64,000 nt of DNA from Frankia sp. QA3 (lineage in GTDB: Bacteria > Actinomycetota > Actinomycetes > Frankiales > Frankiaceae). A model generated the notes under the pieces. That model saw only the letters and a program-made list of their open reading frames with translations, did not search any database and was not told the DNA's origin. The stretch lies in NCBI RefSeq assembly GCF_000262465.1, contig NZ_CM001489.1:317286-381285 (forward strand). The letters run 5' to 3'. A program made the position numbers and the translations under genes. Below are positions 35,296 through 44,105 of the stretch, piece after piece; position 1 is the first letter of the stretch, and every line of letters starts with the position of its first letter.

Positions 35296-36468
35296 ATGAG
35301 CGGTCCTGGACGGCGATGGGGAGTGCTCGGGGCCGCGGGGGTGCTGACGGCCGTGGCCGTGCTCGGCGGGTGCGGCGGGTCGACCGCCGAGGTCGGGAAG
35401 AAGGAGTTCGTCATCGGCTTCCAGGGGCCGCTGTCCGGCGACAACCCGCAGCTGGGCATCAACGCCTACGACGGGGTGCTGACCGCCGTCGACCTTGCCA
35501 ACCGGCGCGACGACCTGCCGTTCCAGCTGCGACTGGTGGCCTCGGACGACCAGGGCATCCCCGAACAGGGCCCCACCGCCGCGCAGAAGCTCCTCGACAA
35601 CCCCAGCGTCCTCGCCGTCGTCGGTCCGGTCTTCTCCGGGCCGACGAAGTCGAGCGAGCCGCTCTACACCCAGGCCGGGCTGCTGTCGGTGAGCCCCTCG
35701 GCGACCAGCCCGGCGCTCACCGATCTCGGTTTCCTCACCTTCTACCGGGTGATCGCCCCCGACACGGTCCAGGGCGCGGCCGCGGCCGAGTATCTGACCA
35801 AGGCCCTGAAGGCGACGAAGGTCTACTCGCTGGACGACCGCAGCGAGTACGGCATCGGCCTGTCCGGGGCGCTCGAGCAGGCGCTGACCGCCCACGACGT
35901 CAAGGTCGTCCACGACGGCATCAACCCGACGAAGGACTACACCTCCCAGGCCACGAAGATCATCAGGGAGCGGCCGGACGTGCTCTACTACTCCGGCTAC
36001 TACTCGGAGCTCGCCCTGCTGACCAAGGCGCTGCGCAGCAAGGGCTTCACCGGGAAGATCGCCAGTGGGGACGGGGCGAACGACGACCAGCTCATTCGGG
36101 AGGCCGGTGTCGGCAACGCCGAGGGCACGCTGCTCACCTGTGCCTGCGGGGATCCGAACAGCGATCCCGCCGCGGCCGGTTTCGTCGCCGAATACCGGAC
36201 GGTCAACAGCGGGGCCCGGCCGGGCACGTATTCCGGTGAGGCGTACGACGCCACCAACGCGATCATCGAGGTGCTGCGCAAGATCGGCACTGGGGCGACC
36301 CGGGAGTCGGTGGCGGCCGCATTCGGCTCGGTGAACCTCCCCGGCGTCACCAAGCAGATCCGGTTCCGCAAGAACGGCGAGGTGGAGGAGGCGACGGTCT
36401 ACCTCTACGAGATCCGGAACGGGAAGCGGACCGTGCTCGGCCCGGTCCAGTCGCTCGTCAAGCCCTGA
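35296..36468 (+). CDS. branched-chain amino-acid ABC transporter substrate-binding lipoprotein
   Basis: A 390-residue binding protein with lipoprotein signal (lipobox LGGC, Cys26) and the complete type I fold of the Leu/Ile/Val family: FVIGFQGPLSGDNPQLG, VVGPVFSGPTKSSEPLY, SPSATSPALTD, and AYDATNAIIEVL near the end. It would bind a branched-chain amino acid or related ligand outside the cell. Again no permease or ATPase gene is adjacent. It follows the 33157 gene by 324 bp and has its own ribosome site (GAAGGA, 7 nt before ATG), so it is probably separately transcribed. Confidence 0.9.
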   Translation: MSGPGRRWGVLGAAGVLTAVAVLGGCGGSTAEVGKKEFVIGFQGPLSGDNPQLGINAYDGVLTAVDLANRRDDLPFQLRLVASDDQGIPEQGPTAAQKLLDNPSVLAVVGPVFSGPTKSSEPLYTQAGLLSVSPSATSPALTDLGFLTFYRVIAPDTVQGAAAAEYLTKALKATKVYSLDDRSEYGIGLSGALEQALTAHDVKVVHDGINPTKDYTSQATKIIRERPDVLYYSGYYSELALLTKALRSKGFTGKIASGDGANDDQLIREAGVGNAEGTLLTCACGDPNSDPAAAGFVAEYRTVNSGARPGTYSGEAYDATNAIIEVLRKIGTGATRESVAAAFGSVNLPGVTKQIRFRKNGEVEEATVYLYEIRNGKRTVLGPVQSLVKP

Positions 36469-37017
36469 CGCGCGGGCGGGGCACCGGCTCCGTCCCCGCA
36501 GGCCGTCCGCGGGACGCCGCCGCGCTTCCCGCGCGCGGCGGCCCCGGGCGCGTGTCGCCGCGGCCAGGCGAGTCGAGCGGACCGGTCCGCCTGATCCCCG
36601 CCGCGGGGATCGTCGCCGCGGGGATCGTCGCCGAGCGCCGTCCGCGCTGGAGGACCTGCCGGTGAACAGGCGGGAACGGCGGGGCCCGGGGGATGACATC
36701 CGCGGCCGCTCGACTGATCGGAGATTCGACGCAGAGGCACCCGAGAAGGGTTTTGGTGCCGTCCGGACCTTCCCCGAGTCCGTACGTTGTCTACTCACCC
36801 CTCCCGGGTGCCACCGGCGTGAGGTTAGGCCGGTCCTGACCTCAGGTCAATGCACTGGACTGGGGTCGGTGTGTCCGTTCGGATATCCCCCGGAACTGCG
36901 GAGGGGGAGGGGCCGGAGGGCCGGAAAAATCCTACGATCGGGTCTATCGGTATTGGGTTTCCCGCCGGCAGCGGCGCCAAGGCCGGGGCGGCGGGCTGCG
37001 GGCTGCGGGCGTTCCGG
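36469..37017. other. 549-bp stretch between convergent genes
   Basis: Only short, compositionally unconvincing frames. The half nearest 36700-36950 is less GC-rich. I see no repeat array, RNA gene or clear terminator; nothing definite can be supported. Confidence 0.5.
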
Positions 37018-37566
37018 TCAGGTCCGGAGGGGCTCCTGCGCCCCGGTCGGCAGGCCGCTGCGGATCATGCACGTGAGCCGGCAGGTGCAGGTCACCTGTC
37101 CGGCGTCGTCGGTGATCCGGATGTCGTAGGTGACGAGGGTGCGCCCGCTGCGGATGCGGGTGGCGACGGCGGTGACGGTGCCCGAGGTGGCCGACCGATG
37201 ATGCGAGGCGTTGATCTCGATGCCGACCGCCATCGAGCCGGGCGGGGCGTCCAGGTTCGCGCCGACCGAGCCCAGCGTCTCGGCGAGGACCACGGAGGCG
37301 CCGCCGTGCAGGAGACCGTAGGGCTGCCGGTTGCCCTCGACGGGCATCGTGGCGACCAGCCGCTCGGGGCTGGCCTCGGTGAGCAGGATGCCCATCCGTC
37401 GCTCGATCTCCCCGCGCGCCTCGTTGATCTGCGCGGCGAGCCGGACCGCGTCGGCATCCGCGACCCCGTCGCCGTCGCCGTCGCCGTCGCCGTGGTCCGT
37501 GCCGGCGCCGATGCCCTCGATCGAGGCGATGTCGTCGGTGGCGGGCGCGGCATCGGCAGCGGTCAT
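37018..37566 (-). CDS. PaaI-family hotdog thioesterase
   Basis: A 182-residue hotdog thioesterase. The active-site segment YGLLHGGASVVLAETLGS (83-100) with HGG and the following Glu96 matches the PaaI/YbgC-like group that hydrolyses acyl-CoA or phenylacyl-CoA thioesters. An N-terminal Gly/Asp-rich run of about eight alternating residues (27-34) is encoded by a 6-bp repeat and is probably disordered. ATG 37566 is preferred. It converges with the binding protein gene and diverges from polA; this gene pair with polA is common in actinobacteria. Confidence 0.88.
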   Translation of the reverse strand: MTAADAAPATDDIASIEGIGAGTDHGDGDGDGDGVADADAVRLAAQINEARGEIERRMGILLTEASPERLVATMPVEGNRQPYGLLHGGASVVLAETLGSVGANLDAPPGSMAVGIEINASHHRSATSGTVTAVATRIRSGRTLVTYDIRITDDAGQVTCTCRLTCMIRSGLPTGAQEPLRT

Positions 37567-37733
37567 GACCGCCAGCCTAGACGAGTAGATCCCATCGGCT
37601 TGCTGGTCCGAGCGCAGCCGAAAACCGACGGATGCGACAGTCGACGGCGCGGTACGGGCGCGCAGTGGCCCCTCGACGCGACGGACCGCCCACACGCGAC
37701 GAAACTGTCGGACGCACGGCCTAAACTCGCCGC

Positions 37734-40640
37734 GTGTCCGTCACCACGTCGAACTCGTCCGTCGACCAGCCGGCCCCGTCCGCCGCCGAGGCAGGGTCCG
37801 CCGCCGAGGCAGGGTCCGCTGTCGAGGCAGGGTCCGCTGTCGAGGCAGGGTCCGCCACGGAGGCCCGGCCCGAGAAGCCCCGCCGCGCCCGCCGGTCGGC
37901 CGCCGCGCCGGCCGCGACGGCTACGGCGAGGACGGCCGCTGCGAGGAAGGCGGCGCCCGCGGCGGCCGCCGCGGGCCCGCGGTTGCTGCTGCTCGACGGG
38001 CACTCGCTGGCCTACCGCGCGTTCTACGCGCTGCCGGTGGAGAACTTCTCCACCACCACCGGCCAGCCGACCAACGCCGTGTACGGATTCACCTCGATGC
38101 TCATCAACGTCCTGCGCGACGAGAAGCCGACCCACGTGGCGGTCGCCTGGGACCTGCCGACGCCGACCTTCCGCCACACCCAGTACGCCGAGTACAAGGC
38201 GGGCCGCTCGGAGACCCCGGCCGACTTCGTCGGGCAGGTCAGCCTCATCCACCAGGTGTGCGACGCGCTCGCCGTGCCGGGGGTCAGCGCCGCCGGCTAC
38301 GAGGCCGACGACGTGATCGCCACCCTCGCGACCGCGGGCTCCGCGGCGGGGATGGACGTGCTGGTCGTCACCGGTGACCGGGACGCGCTGCAGCTCGTCA
38401 ACGAGAGGGTCACGGTGCTGATGACCCGCAAGGGCATCTCCGACATGACCCGGTTCACCCCGGACGAGGTGCAGGCGAAGTACGGCCTGTCCCCGGTGCA
38501 GTACCCGGACTTCGCGGCGCTGCGCGGCGACCCGTCCGACAACCTGCCCTCCGTGCCGGGGGTGGGGGAGAAGACCGCCACCAAGTGGATCCAGCAGTTC
38601 GGGTCCCTCGCCGAGCTGGTGGACCGGGCCGACGAGATCGGCGGAAAGACGGGGGCGTCGCTGCGCGCCCACCTTTCCTCGGTCATCCGCAACCGCTCGC
38701 TGACCGAGCTGTCCCGCGACGTCCCGCTCCCCGTCGGCCCGGACGAACTGCGCCTGCGCCCGTGGGATCGCGAGGCCGTCCACCAGCTGTTCGACACGCT
38801 GCAGTTCCGCGTGCTGCGCGAGCGGCTCTACGCGGCCCTCGCCACCGCCCCGCCGCCCGTCGAGGAGGGCTTCGACGTCGAGCTGACCACCCTCGGACCC
38901 GACGAGGTGGCCCAGTGGCTCGACGAGCACGCCCGCGGCGTCGGCCGCACCGGCCTGCATGCCCGCGGTACCTGGGGGCGGGGCACGGGCGTGCTGTCCG
39001 GCCTCGCCCTGGCCTCGGCCGACGGCGCCGCGGCCTGGCTCGACCCGACCCAGCTCACCCCGGCGGACCTGACGGCGCTCGGCGGCTGGCTCGCCGACGC
39101 GCACCAGCCGAAGGCCGCGCATGACGTCAAGGGCCCCATGCTGGCGCTCGCGGAGCTGGGCCTGACACTGACCGGCGTCACCAGCGACACCGCGCTGGCC
39201 GCCTACCTGGCGCTGCCCGGCCAGCGCTCGTTCGACCTGGCCGACCTGGTCGCCCGCTACCTGCACCGGGACCTGGCCGTCGAGCCGGCCGGCAACGGCC
39301 AGCTCACCCTCGACGGCTCCGGGGAGGCCGAGGAGTCCCACGCGGACGCGGTGCGGGCCCGCGCGTGCCTGGAGCTCGCCGACGAGCTCGACGCGGACCT
39401 GGAGCGCCGCTCCGCCGCGACCCTGCTGCGCGACATGGAACTTCCGCTGGTCACGGTCCTCGCCGGGATGGAGCGGGCCGGCATCGCCGCTGACCAGGAT
39501 CATCTGACCGAGCTGCAGAAGCACTACGGCGGCGAGGTCACGGCCGTCGCCGCGCAGGCGCACGAGATCGTCGGCCGGGCGTTCAACCTCGGTTCGCCCA
39601 AGCAGCTCCAGCAGATCCTGTTCGACGAGCTCGGCCTGCCCAAGACCAAGAAGATCAAGACCGGCTACACCACCGACGCCGACGCCCTCGCCTGGCTCGC
39701 GGTCCAGTCCGACCATCCGCTGCTGCCGGTTCTGCTGCGCCACCGGGACGTCGCCCGGCTCAAGACCGTCGTCGACTCGCTGCTACCGATGATCGACGAT
39801 GCGAGCCGTATCCACACCACGTTCAACCAGATGATCGCCGCCACCGGCCGGCTGTCGTCCACCGACCCGAACCTGCAGAACATCCCGATCCGCACGGCCG
39901 AGGGGCGCCAGATCCGGCGCGCCTTCGTCGTCGGCCCCGGCTACGAGACCCTGCTCACCGCCGACTACTCGCAGATCGAGATGCGGATCATGGCACACCT
40001 GTCCGGCGACGAGGGCCTCATCGAGGCGTTCGGGTCGGGTGAGGACCTGCACACCTTCGTCGCCGCCGAGGCGTTCGGCCTGCCCGTCAGCGAGGTCGAC
40101 CCGGAGCTGCGCCGGCGGATCAAGGCCATGTCCTACGGGTTGGCGTACGGGCTGTCCGCGTTCGGCCTCTCCGGCCAGCTCGGGATCGCCCCCGACGAGG
40201 CACGCGAGCACATGGACGCCTACTTCGCCCGGTTCGGCGGGGTCCGCGACTTCCTGCGCGGCGTGGTCGAACGGGCCCGCCGGGACGGCTACACCGAGAC
40301 GATGCTCGGCCGCCGGCGCTACCTGCCCGACCTGACCAGCGACAACGCCCAGCGCCGCCAGATGGCCGAGCGGATGGCGCTCAACGCCCCGATCCAGGGC
40401 TCGGCCGCCGACATCATCAAGATCGCCATGCTGGGAGTCGACCGGGCGCTGCGGGCCGGCGGGCACGCCTCGCGGCTGCTGCTCCAGGTCCACGACGAGC
40501 TCGTGCTGGAGATCGCTCCCGGCGAGTACGACGCGGTCGAGCGGCTCGTCCGCGCCGAGATGACCTCCGCCTACACCATGTCGGTGCCCCTCGACGTCAG
40601 CGTCGGCTCCGGTCGGACCTGGGACGACGCCGCCCACTGA
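37734..40640 (+). CDS. polA: DNA polymerase I
   Basis: A 968-residue family A polymerase. The N-terminal 5'-3' exonuclease begins at about residue 80 (RLLLLDGHSLAYRAFY), the middle 3'-5' exonuclease-like region lacks the DEDD residues as in actinobacterial Pol I, and the polymerase domain carries motif A (ADYSQIEMR), the O-helix RRRIKAMSYGLAYG and motif C (VHDELVLE). It fills gaps in repair and Okazaki fragment processing. The first 80 residues are an extra Ala/Glu-rich extension made from an 18-bp tandem repeat. GTG 37734 is the likely start; a later start would remove the repeat but no better site is seen. Confidence 0.97.
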   Translation: MSVTTSNSSVDQPAPSAAEAGSAAEAGSAVEAGSAVEAGSATEARPEKPRRARRSAAAPAATATARTAAARKAAPAAAAAGPRLLLLDGHSLAYRAFYALPVENFSTTTGQPTNAVYGFTSMLINVLRDEKPTHVAVAWDLPTPTFRHTQYAEYKAGRSETPADFVGQVSLIHQVCDALAVPGVSAAGYEADDVIATLATAGSAAGMDVLVVTGDRDALQLVNERVTVLMTRKGISDMTRFTPDEVQAKYGLSPVQYPDFAALRGDPSDNLPSVPGVGEKTATKWIQQFGSLAELVDRADEIGGKTGASLRAHLSSVIRNRSLTELSRDVPLPVGPDELRLRPWDREAVHQLFDTLQFRVLRERLYAALATAPPPVEEGFDVELTTLGPDEVAQWLDEHARGVGRTGLHARGTWGRGTGVLSGLALASADGAAAWLDPTQLTPADLTALGGWLADAHQPKAAHDVKGPMLALAELGLTLTGVTSDTALAAYLALPGQRSFDLADLVARYLHRDLAVEPAGNGQLTLDGSGEAEESHADAVRARACLELADELDADLERRSAATLLRDMELPLVTVLAGMERAGIAADQDHLTELQKHYGGEVTAVAAQAHEIVGRAFNLGSPKQLQQILFDELGLPKTKKIKTGYTTDADALAWLAVQSDHPLLPVLLRHRDVARLKTVVDSLLPMIDDASRIHTTFNQMIAATGRLSSTDPNLQNIPIRTAEGRQIRRAFVVGPGYETLLTADYSQIEMRIMAHLSGDEGLIEAFGSGEDLHTFVAAEAFGLPVSEVDPELRRRIKAMSYGLAYGLSAFGLSGQLGIAPDEAREHMDAYFARFGGVRDFLRGVVERARRDGYTETMLGRRRYLPDLTSDNAQRRQMAERMALNAPIQGSAADIIKIAMLGVDRALRAGGHASRLLLQVHDELVLEIAPGEYDAVERLVRAEMTSAYTMSVPLDVSVGSGRTWDDAAH
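37782..37853 (+). repeat. four 18-bp repeats in the 5' end of polA
   Basis: The unit GCCGCCGAGGCAGGGTCC occurs twice perfectly, then twice as GCTGTCGAGGCAGGGTCC. Each unit codes six residues of the AEAGSA type. This gives the polymerase a variable-looking, probably disordered N-terminal extension. Confidence 0.9.
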
Positions 40641-41084
40641 ACGCCGGAAACGCCGCCCCCGGGCGGCCTGGGGCGGCTCCACCCCGATGGTCTGCATACG
40701 TTCCGGCGGGCCCTTCGCCGGCGCCGGAAGGGTATGTCCGGATATAGCGGCGTGGCTGCGGTGAAAGCACCGGGCGCGGATGTTAGGCGCTGCGCTTCAC
40801 CGGCTATGTTGAAGAAAGCCCGACCCGGATCTCGTCGGCGCCGCGGTGGTGATCTCGGCACCGGGTCGCCACGGCCTGCCGTGGCCCGCAATTCTCTGCC
40901 GGATATGTCGACACAGCCGAATAAACCGACGTGGACCGCGGTGGAATTGGCTGATCTGGCGGGAGGCCGCGTGGCCGGTATTTCCGGCGGCTGGGTGCCG
41001 GGGCCCCGACGGGGCGGGTCGCGGACCACGTGCGGCCCGCGGGCAGGGGACACGTCCTGCGGACCGGCGCAACGGCGGGGAGGG
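40641..41084. other. 444-bp leader ahead of the GGDEF-EAL gene
   Basis: The reading frame of the next gene stays open upstream to ATG 40734, and an internal ATG at 40905 begins a sensible-looking segment (STQPNKPTWTAVELADLAGG). The DNA here is locally AT-richer (for example around 40900-40940). It may be a long leader, or an N-terminal extension of the next gene. Confidence 0.45.
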
Positions 41085-43205
41085 ATGCGGTTCGTGCACA
41101 GCGGTCGTACGCACGCCGACCGTCGGCGGTTCCTCGTCGCCGCGCCGACAGGCGCCGCAGTGCTGTTCCTGCTCGCCGCCGCCCTGCCCGGCTCGCCGGG
41201 CCAGCTGCGCTGGGAGAGCTGGGTCGGGCTGCTGGTCGCGGTGGCCAACATCGTGCTGGGGCTGGTGGCGAAGCCACGCTGGAGCTGGGTGCCGCCGTTC
41301 GCCGCCGCCTCCCTGGCGGCGGCGCTCGCCCTGGCGCTCGCCGGGTCCACGTCCGACCGCGACGCCGACATGTACCTGGTCTGGTTCCCCCCGCTGTGTG
41401 CGTATGTCGCCCTCGTCTCGGCACCCGGGGCGGTCCTGGTCATCGCCCTGATCACCGGCGCTCTCGTGGCGGGCGTGGCGGCCGGCGGCGACCTGGGCCG
41501 GACGGCCGGTCCCATGGTGTCGGCGGCGGTCTGCACGATCGTGGCCGGCGCGGTGGTGAAGGGCCTGTTCCGGGCGGGCCTGCTGCAGAGCCACGCCGAT
41601 CCCCTCACCCACCTGGCCAACCGGGCGGGCACGCTCGAACGCGGCGAGGGCGCCGTGGCGGAGATCCAGGCGGAGGGCCGGGAGGCGATCCTGGTCCTGG
41701 TCGACATCAACCGGTTCCATGAGATCAACGATGCGCTCGGGCACGTCGGCGGCGACCGGCTGCTGCAGATCATCGCGCGGATGCTGTCCGGGCTCCGGCC
41801 GATCCCGGCCTTCGTCGGCCGGGCCGGCGGGGACGAGTTCGCCCTGGTCTTCCGAGGGATGCCGGTCCCGTCCACCGTGGTGGCGGCCGCTCGCCGACCG
41901 GGAGCGTCCCTGCCCGTGCCCACCGCGGCGGAGACGAAGCGGCGCCGGGTGCTCGGACTCCGGGTCCTGCGCCAGATCCAGGGGCCCTTCCAGGTCTGCG
42001 GCGTCGACGTCGAGGTTGACGCCTCGGTCGGGATCGCCGTGGCCCCGCGCGACAGCGCCACCATGGGCGGGCTGCTGACCTGCGCCGACTCGGCGCTGCT
42101 GCGCGCCAAACGGGTGGGGGAGAGCGTCGGGTTGTGGGATCCCGGTATCACCGGCGTCCGGCCCGAGGAGATCGCTCTGTACGCGCAGCTGCGCAGCGCG
42201 ATCACCCGCGGCGAGCTGCTGCTGTTCTACCAGCCGCTGCAGTCGGCGCACTCGGGCGGGATCGTCGGCGCGGAGGCGCTGCTGCGCTGGCGCCACCCGA
42301 CCCGAGGCCTGCTGGCACCCGGCGTGTTCCTGCCCGTCGCCGAACGCTCGCCGCTGATCGCCGATCTGACCCGCTGGGTCCTCGACGAGGCGCTGCGCCA
42401 GTGCGCCGCCTGGGCAGCCGAGGGCCTGCACCTGCCGGTGTCGGTGAACCTCTCCGCCCGGATGCTGGTGCTCGACGACCTGCCGCAGGTCGTCGCCGGC
42501 TCGCTGGCCGCCCACGGCCTGGCCAGTGACGTCCTCACCCTGGAGATCACCGAGAGCGCGCTGGTCACCCAGCCGGCCCGGGCGGCGACGATGCTGAGCG
42601 AGCTGCGCACGCAGGGGGTCTCGCTGTCCCTGGATGACTTCGGTACCGGCTACAGCTCGATGGAGATCCTCAAGACGCTCCCGTTCGACGAGGTCAAGAT
42701 CGACCGGGGTTTCGTCACGGATGCCCGCGGCAGCCTGCCCGACGCCGCGATCGTGCGGTCGGTGCTCGATCTTGGCCACCGGCTCGGGCTGCGGGTGGTC
42801 GGCGAGGGCATCGAGGACGAGCGCACGCTCGCGATGATGATCGACCTTGGCTGCGACCTACTCCAGGGTGAGGCGATCTCGGTACCGCTGCCCCCGGCGA
42901 AGGTGTCCGAGCTGCTCCGATCCCGGGCCGCCGCGGTGCGGCCGTCAGCCCCGCACGCGACCCTCCCGGCATCGGAACGCGCGCCTGCGGAGTGCACCGG
43001 CGCGGTCTCCGGGGACGGGGCGGTCGGGGACGGGGCGGTCGGGGAGGAGGCAGGCGGTGGTGAGGGGCAGACGGAGGCCGGTCGGCCGGTGCCGCCCCCG
43101 ACCGGGGACGAGGCGGGGGCCGCATCGGCGGGGCGAGGGGAGGAGCGGGGGGCGTCCGCGCGGGCGGGCCGGCGCATCGGGGGTCGACCGACGTCGAGCG
43201 GCTGA
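41085..43205 (+). CDS. membrane GGDEF-EAL cyclic di-GMP protein
   Basis: A 706-residue protein from ATG 41085 (AGGGA upstream): five or six N-terminal membrane helices up to about residue 160, a GGDEF domain (AGGDEF near residue 248) and an EAL domain (AEALLRW near 396) with ESAL, DDFGTGYSS and the VKIDRGF catalytic Lys region. Both catalytic cores look intact, so it may make and degrade cyclic di-GMP. No RxxD inhibitory site is seen before GGDEF. The terminal 100 residues are Gly/Ala/Glu-rich low complexity. A longer form starting at 40734 or 40905 is possible. Confidence 0.88.
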   Translation: MRFVHSGRTHADRRRFLVAAPTGAAVLFLLAAALPGSPGQLRWESWVGLLVAVANIVLGLVAKPRWSWVPPFAAASLAAALALALAGSTSDRDADMYLVWFPPLCAYVALVSAPGAVLVIALITGALVAGVAAGGDLGRTAGPMVSAAVCTIVAGAVVKGLFRAGLLQSHADPLTHLANRAGTLERGEGAVAEIQAEGREAILVLVDINRFHEINDALGHVGGDRLLQIIARMLSGLRPIPAFVGRAGGDEFALVFRGMPVPSTVVAAARRPGASLPVPTAAETKRRRVLGLRVLRQIQGPFQVCGVDVEVDASVGIAVAPRDSATMGGLLTCADSALLRAKRVGESVGLWDPGITGVRPEEIALYAQLRSAITRGELLLFYQPLQSAHSGGIVGAEALLRWRHPTRGLLAPGVFLPVAERSPLIADLTRWVLDEALRQCAAWAAEGLHLPVSVNLSARMLVLDDLPQVVAGSLAAHGLASDVLTLEITESALVTQPARAATMLSELRTQGVSLSLDDFGTGYSSMEILKTLPFDEVKIDRGFVTDARGSLPDAAIVRSVLDLGHRLGLRVVGEGIEDERTLAMMIDLGCDLLQGEAISVPLPPAKVSELLRSRAAAVRPSAPHATLPASERAPAECTGAVSGDGAVGDGAVGEEAGGGEGQTEAGRPVPPPTGDEAGAASAGRGEERGASARAGRRIGGRPTSSG

Positions 43206-43413
43206 CCACGCGACCACCCACACCCTCGCCACCGCGCCGGAAGCGGCCTTCGACGAGCTCGCCGCGATCGTCAACCCGGCTGTCCGGCGGCCTCGGGCGT
43301 GTTCGTCGACGCCGACCGCGAGTGCCCGAGGACCGGCGGCGGCAACGATTCGTCGGACCGGGCCGTGGCAGCGATCCGTCGATCCTCGCGGCGGCGCGGT
43401 GTCAGCGCGTGGG

Positions 43414-43971
43414 TCAGCTCGCGGCCGCTGCACCCGGGATCGCCGCCGGGGCGGTGGGCGCCAGCGACGCGCAGGCGGTACGCGCGGTACGCCATGTGCC
43501 GGCGTCCACGCCGGGCGGTGCCGCGGTCGAGCCCGGGCCCACACCACCGCCGGGTCTGCCGTCGGCACCGGGGCCCCCGCCGCCGACGCCGCCGTTCGGA
43601 GCGCCCGACGGCGGGGCGCCGGTCGGACGGGCGCCCTGCGGCGCGCTCCCCGCCGCGCCGGCGGCCGGAGTCGGCAGCGTCACCCCGTTGTTCGCGAGGC
43701 AGGTCCGGTAGGCGGCCATCGCGTCGGTCCCGCCGGCGGAGGGAGTCGTCGCCGTGGAGGGAGTCGCCCCCGTGGAAGGGGTCGGCGACACGGCGGTCCT
43801 TGATGAGGCGGTCCCCGACGAGGCCGCGCCGGCCGCCGAGTCGCTCCCGCCGCCCCCGCATCCCGCCAGCGCGGCCGCCAGGGTGACCGTCAGCAGCGGC
43901 ACGATGAGCCGGTGCCGCCGTGTCGCGGTGCCGTCCCGGCGCGCGTACCGGGACGTCCTGACGTCGTTCAT
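43414..43971 (-). CDS. small secreted lipoprotein, unknown function
   Basis: A 185-residue protein with basic N-terminus, hydrophobic core and lipobox LAGC (Cys38). Next come a Ser/Thr/Pro-rich linker and Gly/Pro-rich low-complexity stretches (about 95-155). A short conserved-looking segment YRTCLANNGVTLPTP in the middle and TARTACASLAP at the end resemble a pair of Cys-containing repeats found in small actinobacterial lipoproteins. Cell-surface attached. Not linked to the M4 protease by overlap. Confidence 0.75.
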   Translation of the reverse strand: MNDVRTSRYARRDGTATRRHRLIVPLLTVTLAAALAGCGGGGSDSAAGAASSGTASSRTAVSPTPSTGATPSTATTPSAGGTDAMAAYRTCLANNGVTLPTPAAGAAGSAPQGARPTGAPPSGAPNGGVGGGGPGADGRPGGGVGPGSTAAPPGVDAGTWRTARTACASLAPTAPAAIPGAAAAS

Positions 43972-44105
43972 GCTCCTCCTCGGGGCAGCGGGACCGCCGG
44001 TGTGTGCGCCGGCCGGTGGACACACTGCCGGGCTCCGCTGTGGGGAGCCTGTGCCGAGGCTGGGGATTTCGTACGATTCGCGGAATTTCTGCGGTCCTGG
44101 CGGTG

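Noticed and set aside
37563..39743. 726-residue minus-strand frame beside polA
   Set aside because: Antisense shadow of polA with no recognisable domain.
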